This document shows positions 10,101 through 18,226 of a stretch of DNA of 23,063 nucleotides, in pieces (position 1 is the stretch's first letter; every line of letters begins with the position of its first letter). Both the position numbers and the translations under genes were made by a program. The stretch spans positions 2,399,977 to 2,423,039 of the forward strand of contig BLXT01008609.1 of the NCBI GenBank assembly GCA_019648995.1. The letters are read 5' to 3'. The notes beneath the pieces were generated by a model. That model ran no database searches. It was given only the letters and a program-made list of their open reading frames with translations, and had not been told where the DNA came from. The DNA comes from Plakobranchus ocellatus (lineage: Eukaryota; Mollusca; Gastropoda; Plakobranchidae).

Positions 10101-13100
10101 TTTACAGTATAAAAAATTTTCTTTCACTGATTTAAAAAAACTCTGTTTTATAATATTGGAGTTCAGAACAAAAGTGTAAATGACAAAAACCATGTGTACA
10201 AGAAATCAGAATAAACTTAACTCTTTTTTCTACTTTTCCCCTACACATATTGCATTCAGGGTCATTGCTTATACATTTATGCTAACAAAAAAATACTAAC
10301 ATCCTTGGCTCGCAGCATTATTTGGGTGGCCACAGCTGCATCTGGAACAATCTCAAATCTACTGTCCAACACCTCAAACCTGAGGTTTTCATTTGGTTGA
10401 AATTGGATAACTCGGATCACCAGACTGTCACTCCCATCTTTGATTTGCACCCTATTTAAAAAGGAAAAGAATAATGTGTTTCACTAGGTAGGTGCAATAA
10501 AAAAAATGTTACCTATAAGACAAAACGATATTTTTTTAAAAACCAGTCAGATAGAAAAATCCCATCAAAATGGTTTTAATGTAACCTAGAGGAAGGCATG
10601 TAAAATTTTAAGGCTGAGACTTGAGGTGAGGAAATTCATGCTGGTGATTGATTGGTTGAGTGACTGTTTTTAAACTAGTCTAACAATAACCTGTTATGGT
10701 ACGAAATCAAGCATGCATGAAAGTGCTTACTTTAAAAATTAAGTACTTTAAATTCATCGATAAGAGAGAAACGTCACAAATTTGTAAAAATCCATCTCAT
10801 CCTGAAGAGATCAAATAAAAAAAAAAAAAGAAAGTGTTCATTTTACAATAAAAGATTTAACATAAACAGAGATATTTACATCTGATCTGCAGACTCCTCA
10901 TAGAGTTGACCTTCAAATGAATTTGCGTAAAACTGAGGTGGCAGAGTACCAACAGTAACCTGAATTGTTCGAGTGATCTTTTGCTCAGATATGCCATTTT
11001 CATCCTCAACAGATACCTAAAAAAAAAAAAAGAAAAAAATTATTAAAAAAAAGAAAAAGCCCATACGTACATACATTAAGACATGAGCAATATCAGGAAA
11101 GAGCTGAAAGAAAAAGGATGAGATGACTAAAATATGCGAAAAATACCAAAAGCTTAGCTTGCAAGCATATAAAAGCTGTTTTTCCCCAACATGTTTCCAT
11201 GAGATAAATCACTTCACTTTTATGAGAGTGCCAAAAAATTCACTCATAAGAAAAATAGAATCAATAAAATTAAGTGGACTTGAAGCAAATGATTACACAA
11301 AATTAGATCCATTGAGACCTCAGATCTAGCTGGGCAAAATAGCCCCTCCCAAACACACACACACACACACACTCTCTTTCTCTCACTTATACACACTTAC
11401 TCTCTCTCACTCTCTCTCTCTTTCTCTTACAAAAGCACAAAAAAAATCTCACATGAAAATCTCATTTCTTAACTTCATATTTCATTTTTGCTCTCTTCCA
11501 TCTGATTTGTTGAAACTAAATTAACTCAAGACATAAACACATACACACTCTCTTTCTGTCTCAAAGAATTTCACTAACCTGGATCTGCAGAGGAGATTGA
11601 TTCTCATCAAACTGATTTGCTCCTATTGTCACTATATTTATTGTATTACTACTCCCTGTAGGCTGAAGACCAAAACGTGCATCAGAGCCTTTAAAAAAAA
11701 TGAGAGAGAGAAAAACACTGAATGGCCATAATAAGGCGATTACAAAGAAATATGACTTGTGAGGCCATTTAAAAAATTAGAATCTTAATAACAATGACTT
11801 CCAAATTGATAACGCCTCTCGATTTGTTATCACTTACTAAACAGGAATGATTTTTTACTTCAAACATTGCTAAGTAAATTAAACTACTCTGATAAAACAA
11901 AACAGTTTGAAGAAAAGAAAGTTGACAAAATTATCTAAATCTTTTAATTCAAAGAGATTTCCTACTATGCAGTTTGTTTATTACTTGGTGACCTCAGGTT
12001 TCTTGCAGCCTTTAGGTCATAATGCTCCACAGGAGGTTCAACCTGATTTCAAGACAGTTTGTTAAATATTTCAAAGAAAACGAAAAAAAAAAAAAATACT
12101 GGTGGTTAGACAAACGTTTCTTTTTACATAAAAAGCCAAAATTATTATTCCAGAAAGACTGACCAGGTTCCAAAGTGAATACAAGACTTGGATTTAAGTC
12201 TGCATCAAAAGCAGTGACTGTATAAATTACAGTGCCAGGATCAGCATCTGGTGCTACTACAGCTTGATAAGGTAACGGGTTAGTGATGACTGGTGGCACA
12301 TCATTCACATCCGTTAGTGTTATTTCCACTGTTATAACAATTTTCTCTGAGGATTAAAAAAAATCAGTTTTCAAATGGTATCAAACATAGTAGATGTAAA
12401 TATATACAAGTCATATATCTAAATTTATCTATCTATCTATCTATCTCTTTATATATATTATATATTTGTGTGTGTATATATATATATATATATATTAACA
12501 ATACATCTATGGTCCAAAACGAATCAGAGAAAGATCATTACTGACTTAAATGTCTAGAATCTTTCGCCGTTAACACACACAAAAAAAAGTATCCACAGCA
12601 CTATGTAATACAAATACTGATTTTTCGGGAACCAATGAATAAGTTTAACAAACTTAAAGATATGATACTCCAATGGTTGACAAAAATGAATAAATATAAC
12701 AGAAAAAGACACTCAATATAGCTACGATGGTAATTATAGAAAATCTTGAATAAATAGGCATTGCCGTCCTGGAATCTACATCAATATGTAGTGGAGGAAG
12801 ACAAGGGGGAGTAAAAGGATTCGTAGCGGCACCTTCTGTGGCAGATATGATACTGTAATATTGGCACAATTAAAAAAAAAATTATTTACTTAGTTATTAT
12901 AATGGCGATCTTACAAAGCAACTATTCGTGGATAAACCTAGCCTACACACAATAATCTGTCAGATACGTCTACCTTTAAATATAGAACAGTTTCGACATA
13001 GATAACCAATGAATATTGATATATGTACTTATATCATATGCATTGATATGCTCGGTATTCGCACTTTATTTTTGTTAATACCCTTTGCCGTAATGAAGAT

Positions 13101-16100
13101 TTTTTGGGTTATTACCTTTACTCTAAACCTGAGACTTTTTTAGGTGTCAGAGACGCAAATTGTTATTTTGATAGGATTTTTGAGCTTTCATTCCACCTTT
13201 TCATCAGTATCCTTTCCTTTATACACATACGTATAAGACAGTTCCATGTACGGTCCCTAATATGTGTCCACAGTGCGCCTATTCGAGTTCGATTTGACAT
13301 CATGTACACCTTTGAAGTTTTTTTCTTCTTTTTTTTCCTGCAATTGCGTGGTAAATGCAGTAGAGAAATCTTTCACGCAGAGGATGTAGACATAGTAGTT
13401 GCACCTAAAGATTAGATGAAGATCTTACATTTAATCGAGCTCTATATCTAGAACTTATAGTTTGAAATGATTCATGTAATTTTGATTACACTAGTTTCCT
13501 TTTTGATCACACCAGTTACAGAAAATCTAAAACTGCATATGTTCAAACTAAAACTGCAATATTTGGAACACTAACAAAACCGATGAGGAGGGGAATAACA
13601 AATCCAACCAGACAATAGCAAGAACTCATTTTTCTCACATCAAAGGGCAGATTCTAGGCTTCATTTAGACTAGCTTTAGCCTAAGTTCGACTCCTTCATT
13701 TAGTGGGGAGGAGAAGGAGCAGGAGGTGGTGGTGGTGGTGGTGGTGGTGGTAGTAGTAGTAAAAGTAGTAGTAGCGGGACTGCCTAGTTTTTCCCGAGAC
13801 CTATTGTCCTGTAAAAACGCCCCATCTTTTTTATTCACTTATGTTTACATTGATCTGCATTGTATGCCTCACTAAATGGCATCATGATAAATATTCATCA
13901 AATTCATGAAATATGTCCTGAACTTTGTATCAATCCAGAAAGTTTTTAAAGTTGTTAGTAAGTAGTTTCGGGAAATTTTGCATGGAAGAAGAGAGTATCC
14001 AATATACTAATAATATAAATAGAAAAATGTTATTTTCTTATGTCAGTGGAGAGTCGCTGCTCAAATAATTTTTCCCTCTGAATTTCTTGTTAAGTTTGCT
14101 TTTCGAAAAAAAAAAAATGCTAAAATTTAGTACGGTCATCAAAGAATCTGAATAGCTAAATAGCTTGAACAAACCTTGACGAAAAAAAAAATGCACAACC
14201 GATAATTAACGAAAACCATAGCATAGTCTGGTACCTTTTTTTTTTCCTCGAACGTAAAATAAAATTGCTAACCTTTCCCATACCTAAAAAAAAAAAAAGT
14301 GTATGTGTGTGTATGGGAAAGGGGGGGAATTAAAAATTAGCGCTGATTAAAGCATATGATCAAGCACTTTGATTACAGATGCACATTACATGTATATCTT
14401 TTCAATAGAATTCTTGTGAATCTTAATTCAAGTGGGCAGAAGTGTACAAGCTGCAATACCTTTTGTAGCTAGAGGATCAATTTAACGAGCAAGTCATTTT
14501 TTGTTTCAAATACAATCTCGGCTGGTTCTTCATAATTTTATATGAAGCAAAGGTTTTAGGCCTGTTTAGTATTGGTACATTCCTGTTACAATCATACAGA
14601 CGTATTTGGTACTCGTTTTTTGACGTTTTCATAAAGCTTATATTCTTTTGACTTCATCTTCATGAAATACGCCTTCGGGTAGTGATCAAAAATGTTTCTT
14701 CTGCTAAAATTGTAATCATCCTACAAAAAGCCAATTTTCTAGAGAAAAATATTCGAAAATCGTCACGTCGTACTTGAATTTTCTTCGGTTGACATTTTGT
14801 GTGTTCATATTGCGCGAGTGGGTGTCAGTCAATGAGTTGCATTTTTTTTTTCTTGTATGCTAACTATTAAGTATTATCCCGCATACTCTACAGAGCCGTT
14901 TAAAACAAAAAAGAAATCAGAATTCAGAATTACTTAAATATCAAATTTAAAAGAAAATCTGCGGATGTAAGCCTCTTTATCGGTCGCGTAGAAAACCAGT
15001 TTTGAAGCTTCATTTAAAAATTCACATGGTCACGGTAACCCCAGCATCATTGCATTGCACTGTTTGCAAGGCCCTCTATAAGCTACTCATTTATATAAGA
15101 ATATCTCTGTGGAGCTACCTGACCTAGATAGGGCTATGCAAGGTGATAAATTCGGGCTCTGTATGAAAATAATTTATCGTCATTTTGTGCACCGCACGAA
15201 ACTCTAATTGTACACGCATGAACAGAAGAGAAAAGGGATTTATTTTCTTCCAAATAAATTACACAAGTCTGCAGGTATGTATGGGTTACAACAAAATAGC
15301 GTAATTGAGTTAGTGCTAGTGAAGCTTCTGATATGAGACTCTGCAAGTCATGACTACAATAATTAACATCAATGAACTCAGGTTTAAGATGCCATTGATG
15401 TACAATTGAAACGAACATTATTTAAATCATCTTTCACTTTAAAACGTACTTTTTAATACAAATTAAAAGTCAATTAAGCCTCTTTGAGTAACCAACTTAC
15501 AGGGGGGGAAGGGCGCAATATATCAGATTTAAGGAGAGAAAAAATCCCGACTATCCATTATTGTTTCCTCTTCAAACAAAATCTTTATAGAACTTGACAG
15601 TTCAAATTAATGTTCTTGTTCTGTTGAGGTGAACAAAAATATTTTTATAATCTTTGGAGTCCCTAGCCATGTTCCATGTCCAGACCATGCATTTACACGC
15701 CTTTAACACATTTTAAACACCGTTTGTATGCAAAGAAGTGCTTTTAGAGAGGGTTCTTAGAGAGATGATTCCGTGTCAATTTACAAATATAAGATTAATC
15801 TTTCGAGGTTTGCACTCAACCATCATGAGAAACGAAAGACGTTTTGTGAACGTTTCGTTTTAAAAACTTTGTATTTACGACATCTCAGTCGCTAGGACTA
15901 AAGTCGATCTTAGATTTTTTGTTCATTTGCGTCAAGCCTAAACGCACTTTAGAAGACTGCCTCGAGGATAGAGACAACCAGAAAGCTGAAGAATAGTAGG
16001 CACAATATTGTTGTAGAAAGCGAGAACTGAAATCTTACACTGAAAACAAGGTGCTGTTTCGTGACATGAACTAAAGACAATGCTATACATATGATATAGG

Positions 16101-16829
16101 CCTAGTATTGGCATGAGTATGGCATGAGTAAATTATAAAGACGATTACAAGAACAATGATGATGATGATAATTCAAATGATGATGAAGTAAAAAATTACA
16201 ACAATAAAAATAATAATCATGATGTTAACATAAATATTAATAGTAATATTACAAAGAGATCTTACTTTTAGCATGATATAAACGCAGTTATAAATTAAAT
16301 CGATATCATATTAAGAGATCGATACGGGACTATTGTAATCTAAAGTAAAAAATAATATTCCTAATATACTTCATGAACTGAAAACATTCCACTGACACGA
16401 AATAACACAAACGGGGGGTAGGGGGAAAAAGCACTTACGTCCTGCATTTGGGTCTATCCGTTTTGTGGCTTCGATATTCACTTCGATCATTGAGACTGCC
16501 TCACGATCAAACGTGTCCAATTCTGCGTCTGAGGCAGCTGGCGACAGCTTCAGCTTGTTGTCATCGATGCGAAAAATGGTGCTGCTGACGCCGGTGGCGT
16601 TCAAAATTGCGAAATTGAATGAAGCCAAGGGCTTGGCCCCATCCTGATCATTCAAATCAAAAAGTGTCTCATCTGTGGTGGCGTCTTCCCCAATTGTTAC
16701 AGAACTGACTGCTCGTCGAGTTCTGGACAGTAATCGAGGGACTGAGGCTGAAGCTCCGGCGATACTGATTGTAGTCGATGCTAGGAACATCAGCACTAGT
16801 AGCTTTGTTAAATGTAACTCATTGTTCAT
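987..16829 (-). CDS. Cadherin-superfamily protein, 5' half of gene (exons 1-11, spliced)
   Basis: Secreted or cell-surface adhesion-type protein built of extracellular cadherin (EC) repeats, which in this family mediate calcium-dependent contacts outside the cell. Eleven exons join with GT/AG borders and uninterrupted frame into 564 residues (numbered from the Met at 16829) plus two bases. Visible: signal peptide 1-28, furin-like RTRR 36-39, EC1 about 40-151, EC2 152-257, EC3 258-367, EC4 368-482, EC5 from 483, incomplete. Family motifs are DRE 108-110, DVNDV 143-147, DTNDS 359-363, NVNDN 474-478, DED 394-396, DVD 507-509 and the end-of-repeat forms ATDG and VDDG. Possible N-glycosylation sites are N77 (NAT) and N484 (NST). 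Intron phases are 1,1,0,2,0,0,1,2,2,1,2, so exons do not match repeats; this is unlike single-exon protocadherin ectodomains. The mature N-terminus lacks the Trp2 of classical cadherins. Orthology (CDH23-, PCDH15- or CDHR-like) is not resolved; membrane and cytoplasmic parts are off-window. Confidence 0.92.
1547..1560 (+). repeat. Target-site duplication, left copy
   Basis: TAACCCCATATCAG, identical to 1830-1843; the direct repeat made when the SINE inserted. Confidence 0.93.
1561..1829 (+). mobile_element. tRNA-derived SINE inserted in the LINE 3' end
   Basis: The head resembles a tRNA: A-box-like TGGCTCATTTGG (1570-1581) and a perfect B box GGTTCGATTCC (1614-1624). The body contains CGGCGAGGAAAGCAATGGC and a 3' part ending near ACCCACTTTACTTT, without a poly-A tail. 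Identical 14-base sequences flank it at 1547-1560 and 1830-1843, so the ends are well defined at about 269 bp. Orientation is plus, opposite to the host gene and LINE. The family name is not known to me. Confidence 0.92.
1570..1624 (+). promoter_or_regulatory. RNA polymerase III internal promoter (A and B boxes) of the SINE
   Basis: A-box-like TGGCTCATTTGGTAGGGC and B box GGTTCGATTCC are spaced about 33 bases apart, as in tRNA genes. The B box matches consensus fully; the A box has one or two differences from tRNA-typical TGGCTCAGTTGG. Confidence 0.85.
1830..1843 (+). repeat. Target-site duplication, right copy
   Basis: TAACCCCATATCAG, identical to 1547-1560. No mismatch in 14 bases suggests a fairly young insertion compared with the heavily decayed LINE around it. 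Confidence 0.93.
1844..3890 (-). mobile_element. Decayed non-LTR retrotransposon (LINE) relic with EN, RT and C-terminal remnants
   Basis: Minus-strand fragments in the order expected of a LINE. The endonuclease domain shows NIIQWHAPTNDADGDIKDQL (about 3607-3681) and FPHKRMHRATWIFPDSITKN, then a stop, then IDHI (about 3395-3475). The reverse transcriptase shows GVEQGWILSPLVFLITIDWL (inside 2395-2688). The C-terminal part shows CLRRILKIH-stop-PDTVGNKKLW (2100-2157) and ERTRQQ at about 2080-2097. Stops and frame changes interrupt it throughout, and the catalytic FADD region of RT is not legible, so it is inactive. The 3' end probably continues past the SINE to the GATGATGA-type tail at 1524-1540. 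The endonuclease and RT motifs resemble widespread invertebrate LINEs with CFDP2/RTE-like endonucleases; the clade is not assigned. The element is antiparallel to nothing here: it lies in the same sense as the cadherin transcript. Confidence 0.9.
4070..4380 (+). repeat. Purine-rich GA tract in intron 10
   Basis: About 300 bases dominated by A and G on the plus strand, with GAGCAAGCGAGCGAGCGAGAG and a GA dinucleotide run at about 4108-4135, then degenerate GAGA-rich sequence. Because the gene is on the minus strand, its pre-mRNA would be pyrimidine-rich here. Confidence 0.85.
4537..4637 (-). CDS. Cadherin exon 10: start of EC5
   Basis: Residues 485 (split Ser, AG|T) to 518 plus one base; 101 bp. 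Acceptor TTTGACAG|TACTAGG, donor TTTGAAG|GTATTA. It encodes TRITVPSSAKQN and GASDVDGDNIRFYFE, which carries the EC DxD loop (507-509). The first residues complete the N-glycosylation sequon N484-S-T across the junction. Confidence 0.92.
4638..5443 (-). other. Intron 9 (806 bp)
   Basis: Donor GTAAGT, acceptor AAATTCTTTGACAG. AT-rich. A minus-strand ORF at 5076-5279 (serine/phenylalanine-rich) is not recognisable as an exon. Confidence 0.85.
5444..5593 (-). CDS. Cadherin exon 9: end of EC4
   Basis: Residues 435 (split Ser, AG|T) to 484 plus two bases; 150 bp, phase 2 at both ends. Acceptor AAATCTAG|TGAAA, donor AATAG|GTAAGT. It encodes ENELDYEAIKK (the LDYE motif), FTIVATDGN (the A-x-D-G motif) and TNVNDNEPTI (the linker, with Asn for the first Asp). 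It is the most canonical part of the protein. Confidence 0.94.
5594..6093 (-). other. Intron 8 (500 bp)
   Basis: Donor GTAAGA, acceptor TCTCCTAAATCTAG. AT-rich, nothing recognised. Confidence 0.85.
6094..6229 (-). CDS. Cadherin exon 8: core of EC4
   Basis: Residues 390 (split Val, G|TT) to 434 plus two bases; 136 bp. Acceptor T-run AATTATAG|TT, donor AAAAG|GTAAGA. It encodes VSATDEDSDRNGEI, a textbook EC calcium loop (DED then DxNG), and SVEGTDAFEVET, ending at the strand VLVK just before the DYE motif. Confidence 0.93.
6230..8988 (-). other. Intron 7 (2.76 kb), AT-rich with diverged repeats
   Basis: No coding exon recognised. It contains several A/T homopolymers, two similar decayed stretches (about 6970-7135 and 7385-7530) and a short motif recurring at 8530, 8607 and 8851. 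Small ORFs at 7754-7981 (minus) and 8261-8482 (plus) show no family resemblance. Confidence 0.8.
6239..6263. repeat. A/T palindrome beside the exon 8 acceptor
   Basis: An A-run followed directly by a T-run, with AATT at both outer ends, starting about 10 bases upstream of the exon 8 splice acceptor in transcription sense. The T-run on the minus strand also serves as the polypyrimidine tract. Confidence 0.8.
8989..9100 (-). CDS. Cadherin exon 7: EC3-EC4 linker and start of EC4
   Basis: Residues 353-389 plus one base; 112 bp. Acceptor TTTCACAG|GTAAGA, donor CAAG|GTTTGA. It encodes VRISVIDTNDSPPKF, a clear EC end signature with DTNDS in place of DxNDN, then EC4 with YFVQVSEDQMAGSVVFQ. The intron side of the donor is weak (GTTTGA), but it is the only choice that keeps frame into exon 8, and the exon side CAAG pairs well with U1. 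Confidence 0.88.
9101..9698 (-). other. Intron 6 (598 bp)
   Basis: Donor GTGAGA, acceptor TTTTTTTTTTCACAG. AT-rich, no feature recognised. Confidence 0.85.
9699..9782 (-). CDS. Cadherin exon 6: EC3 DYE strand
   Basis: Residues 325-352; 84 bp, 28 whole codons, phase 0 at both ends. Acceptor CATCAG|GAA, donor CAA|GTGAGA. It begins EIDYETTRTVTV, the usual 'D-Y-E' strand following the LDRE position in EC repeats (here AKDEIDYE across the junction), and continues with RVTEDG. Exon length is a multiple of three, so skipping it would keep the frame. Confidence 0.9.
9783..10300 (-). other. Intron 5, containing a perfect hairpin
   Basis: 518 bp, donor GTTAGT, acceptor TTTTCATCAG. It includes an inverted repeat at 9885-9922 flanked by A and T runs (separate entry). 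Otherwise AT-rich with nothing recognised. Confidence 0.85.
9885..9922. repeat. Perfect inverted repeat, 18-bp arms, 2-base loop
   Basis: Left arm ttttgagctgattgcata (9885-9902), loop CA, right arm its exact reverse complement (9905-9922). A/T tracts outside the arms extend the pairing imperfectly to roughly 9860-9935. It could be a decayed miniature transposon, a replication-slippage palindrome or a structured intronic RNA; the sequence alone does not decide. Confidence 0.9.
10301..10451 (-). CDS. Cadherin exon 5: core of EC3
   Basis: Residues 274 (split Met, AT|G) to 324; 151 bp, leaving in phase 0 at AAGGAT|GTTAGT. It encodes the EC3 strands from VQIKDGSDSL to QIMLRAKD. The position where canonical repeats carry DxD reads FQPNENLRF (291-299), so that calcium motif is missing, matching the degenerate end of EC2. 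Confidence 0.9.
10452..10879 (-). other. Intron 4 (428 bp)
   Basis: AT-rich, donor GTAAAT, acceptor TTTTTAAATAG. No feature recognised. Confidence 0.85.
10880..11016 (-). CDS. Cadherin exon 4: end of EC2, start of EC3
   Basis: Residues 229-273 plus two bases; 137 bp. The acceptor is a long T-run then AG|GTATCT, the donor CAGAT|GTAAAT (phase 2). It opens with VSVEDENG, the strand that in cadherins carries the xxxDxG motif. The repeat then ends in VTVGTLPPQF (248-257), where a calcium linker would normally read DxNDNxPxF. The Pro-Pro and following strand are kept, but all three acidic/amide calcium ligands are absent. EC3 begins at YANSFEGQLYEES. Confidence 0.9.
11017..11578 (-). other. Intron 3 with CA/CT microsatellite
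   Basis: 562 bp, donor GTTAGT, acceptor a T12 run then AG. It contains a CA then CT-rich repeat at about 11352-11430. A plus-strand ORF at 11123-11329 is unremarkable and AT-rich; I see no gene. Confidence 0.85.
11352..11430 (+). repeat. CA then CT-rich microsatellite in intron 3
   Basis: About ten CA units followed by interrupted CTCTCT/TTCTCT blocks. Confidence 0.9.
11579..11688 (-). CDS. Cadherin exon 3: middle of EC2
   Basis: Residues 192 (split Gly, G|GC) to 228; 110 bp, entering in phase 1 and leaving in phase 0 at CAG|GTTAGT. It encodes the EC2 core, starting SDARFGLQPTGSS and ending SPLQIQ. Where canonical repeats have an LDRE-type motif this repeat has FDENQSP (218-224), so the Arg-Glu pair is not conserved. 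Confidence 0.9.
11689..12163 (-). other. Intron 2 (475 bp)
   Basis: AT-rich; donor GTCAGT, acceptor preceded by a T-run (TTTTTTTTAAAG). Nothing else recognised. Confidence 0.85.
12164..12346 (-). CDS. Cadherin exon 2: end of EC1 and first part of EC2
   Basis: Residues 131 (split codon) to 191, then one base; 183 bp, phase 1 at both ends. Acceptor AATCCTCAG|AG, donor CCTG|GTCAGT. It encodes the EC1 G strand and calcium linker TLTDVNDVPPVI, the end-of-repeat signature with Val in place of the last Asn, then the start of EC2 with PDADPGT and the DxD-type motif FDAD at 177-180. Reading past the donor runs into unrelated residues, which supports this border. Confidence 0.93.
12425..12495. repeat. 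Compound ATCT / TA / TG microsatellite in intron 1
   Basis: About five ATCT units (12425-12447), then TA repeats, a short GTGTGTG block and a further TA run. It ends about 80 bases upstream of the exon 2 acceptor in transcription sense. Confidence 0.9.
13706..13774 (+). repeat. GGT/AGT trinucleotide repeat in intron 1
   Basis: A purine/T-rich patch that becomes about nine GGT units (13724-13752) and then AGT units. The G-rich strand is the plus strand, the template for the cadherin gene. Simple sequence repeat. Confidence 0.9.
16439..16829 (-). CDS. Cadherin exon 1: signal peptide, RTRR site, most of EC1
   Basis: First coding exon, residues 1-130 plus one base (phase 1), ending at a consensus donor GGAC|GTAAGT. 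The hydrophobic core LLVLMFLASTTISIAG with a small-residue cleavage site (ASA|S, after residue 28) is a signal peptide. PRLLSRTRR|AVSS gives a furin-type site only 11 residues later. The EC1 fold signature follows, with FDRE at 107-110. A second in-frame ATG lies 17 codons upstream at 16880 (GCCGAGATGA, purine at -3), preceded four codons earlier by an in-frame TAG at 16890-16892. The ORF is therefore closed upstream and translation must start at 16880 or 16829. I prefer 16829 because it gives a signal peptide of ordinary length and also has A at -3. Scanning from the cap could favour 16880, which would add MTPSTRWVSHISSFQKT. Confidence 0.9.
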
Positions 16830-16945
16830 AGTTTTTTGGAATGAGGAGATATGCGAAACCCACCGCGTACTTGGAGTCATCTCGGCGGTCTAAATTAGCA
16901 TTAAGTTTTCTCTAGGTAAACGTCTTGAGTAGTTAATTTGAAATA

Positions 16946-16960
16946 CAATCTTTATAATAC
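16946..16960 (-). promoter_or_regulatory. Possible TATA-like element upstream of cadherin exon 1
   Basis: On the minus strand the sequence reads GTATTATAAAGATTG, a TATA-like word about 70-80 bases before the ATG at 16880. If used, transcription would start near 16920-16930, giving a short 5' untranslated region of about 40-100 bases. AT-rich DNA produces such words by chance, no clear initiator is seen, and a noncoding exon further upstream cannot be excluded. Confidence 0.25.
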
Positions 16961-16961
16961 A

Positions 16962-18207
16962 GGTCTACATTATGATGGATTTGGATATCTTATTCTGGGG
17001 AAGCAAGAATAGGGTTTTAAGTTAGATGAGCATAACGATGCAAGTCATGTGATTTTTAATATAGTTTTGAAAAATTAAGAAGCCATAAAATCTGCACTTT
17101 GCAAATGTAAAAACTTGATTTTTTGAACCAGTGGAAAAAAATTAGGAAAGAATAAGACGTATTATCATTATTATGACAAGGTTTGAAAAATAAAATGTCA
17201 ACAGGTAGATTAATTTATCATTTACATCTCAAAACACTTCTCCTGTAAATCTCTGCACATTTTCAGATCTAGGAAATCAAAATATAAAATACATTTGCAG
17301 TAACAGATCTTCAGGAAATCTTATTGTCAACCCCTAACTCTATTTACTTTTACTTCAGTCTGTTAATCTGCGATGGTGCTCCTTATTAAGAGGCAAACAA
17401 GATGTGAATACAAAATCCAGTTCTAGAGCAATCAATGATTGAGACCATGAACACTGTAAAAACTAAAATTACAACGTTGAGAATTTAAACAGGTTGCAAC
17501 AGATTCCATTTCTGTCTCGATATAAATTCCAATCAGCAGATGAAATCGGCACGTATGCGTGCATTTTTTTTTTAGATTCCCTGAGTCTAACATGATATAA
17601 GAAAAAAAAAAAACCATGCAAACCTGGGCTACAATAGGGAATGAAGACTATGAGATAACAATGTACAAAAACTTGTTTGTAAGGCAAGCTTTCTTTAAAT
17701 TTATAAACCTTAAAATTGTGCCTCTGAGGCTCTCTATTACAGATTAAAAGATCTCTAAAAACTGGTTCACAAAACTGACGATTGGTGATAATGAAAACGG
17801 TAATCTTTTTTTAGAAATCACATCTAAATTCTAGATTCATAAACCAGATCTAGATAAAAGACGGAATATTATTTGTCTTCCCTCTAAATCCTGTGCATTC
17901 CGCCTGACCATTGCTTTTTCGATTTTTGAAAAATGGTTTCTGACTTTAATTCAGATCATATGGATCTTTGACACACCTGATATTTGACACAGTCTTATAT
18001 TATGTATCTTTTTGTCTAAGGCACTTGTACCCAGCCTGTTAATAATTAATTAGATCATCCTGGGCTGCAATTTGAAGACATATCTTGAGACGAAACACGA
18101 TATGGATGATTCCTAAAAAGACCTCTGTTGGAAAGTGGGCGTTTGGATCCATTGACAAGAGAAGCTTGTAATACAGTTTTCATTCTTACATTCTTAAACA
18201 CAAAATG
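16962..18207. other. Upstream flank of the cadherin gene, proximal part
   Basis: AT-rich sequence 5' of exon 1. Small ORFs (17432-17687, 18055-18291, minus strand) are short, run across homopolymers and show no recognisable family. No RNA gene seen. Confidence 0.6.
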
Positions 18208-18226
18208 CCCCCCCCCCCCCCCCCCC
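18208..18226 (+). repeat. C19 homopolymer
   Basis: Nineteen consecutive C residues, with a G19 run on the minus strand, about 1.4 kb upstream of cadherin exon 1. A length error from sequencing is likely in such a run. Confidence 0.9.

Larger units (their letters stand above)
12347..16438 (-). other. Intron 1 of the cadherin gene (4.1 kb)
   Basis: It separates the signal-peptide/EC1 exon from exon 2. Donor GTAAGT, acceptor TTTTTTTTAATCCTCAG. The split codon C|AG gives Gln and reads straight from DPNAG into KIVITVEITLTDVND, so no coding exon is needed in between. Contents are AT-rich unique sequence, a GGT/AGT repeat, ATCT and TA/TG microsatellites, and low-complexity GAT/AAT patches near 16150-16250. 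No convincing ORF, RNA gene or transposon was recognised. Confidence 0.8.

Noticed and set aside
12654..12869. Minus-strand ORF containing ISATEGAATNPFTPP, faintly like a cadherin repeat end, with an AATATTACAG acceptor-like border
   Set aside because: Exon 1 joins exon 2 perfectly without it. In the frame set by exon 1 it has a stop, no good donor follows, and it lacks any DxNDN-type motif.
15134..15418. Minus-strand ORF of 94 codons in intron 1
   Set aside because: No recognisable domain, and no splice sites that would fit the cadherin frame; consistent with chance.
16465..16893. Two plus-strand ORFs
   Set aside because: Antisense to cadherin exon 1, which has clear family motifs and splice sites on the other strand.
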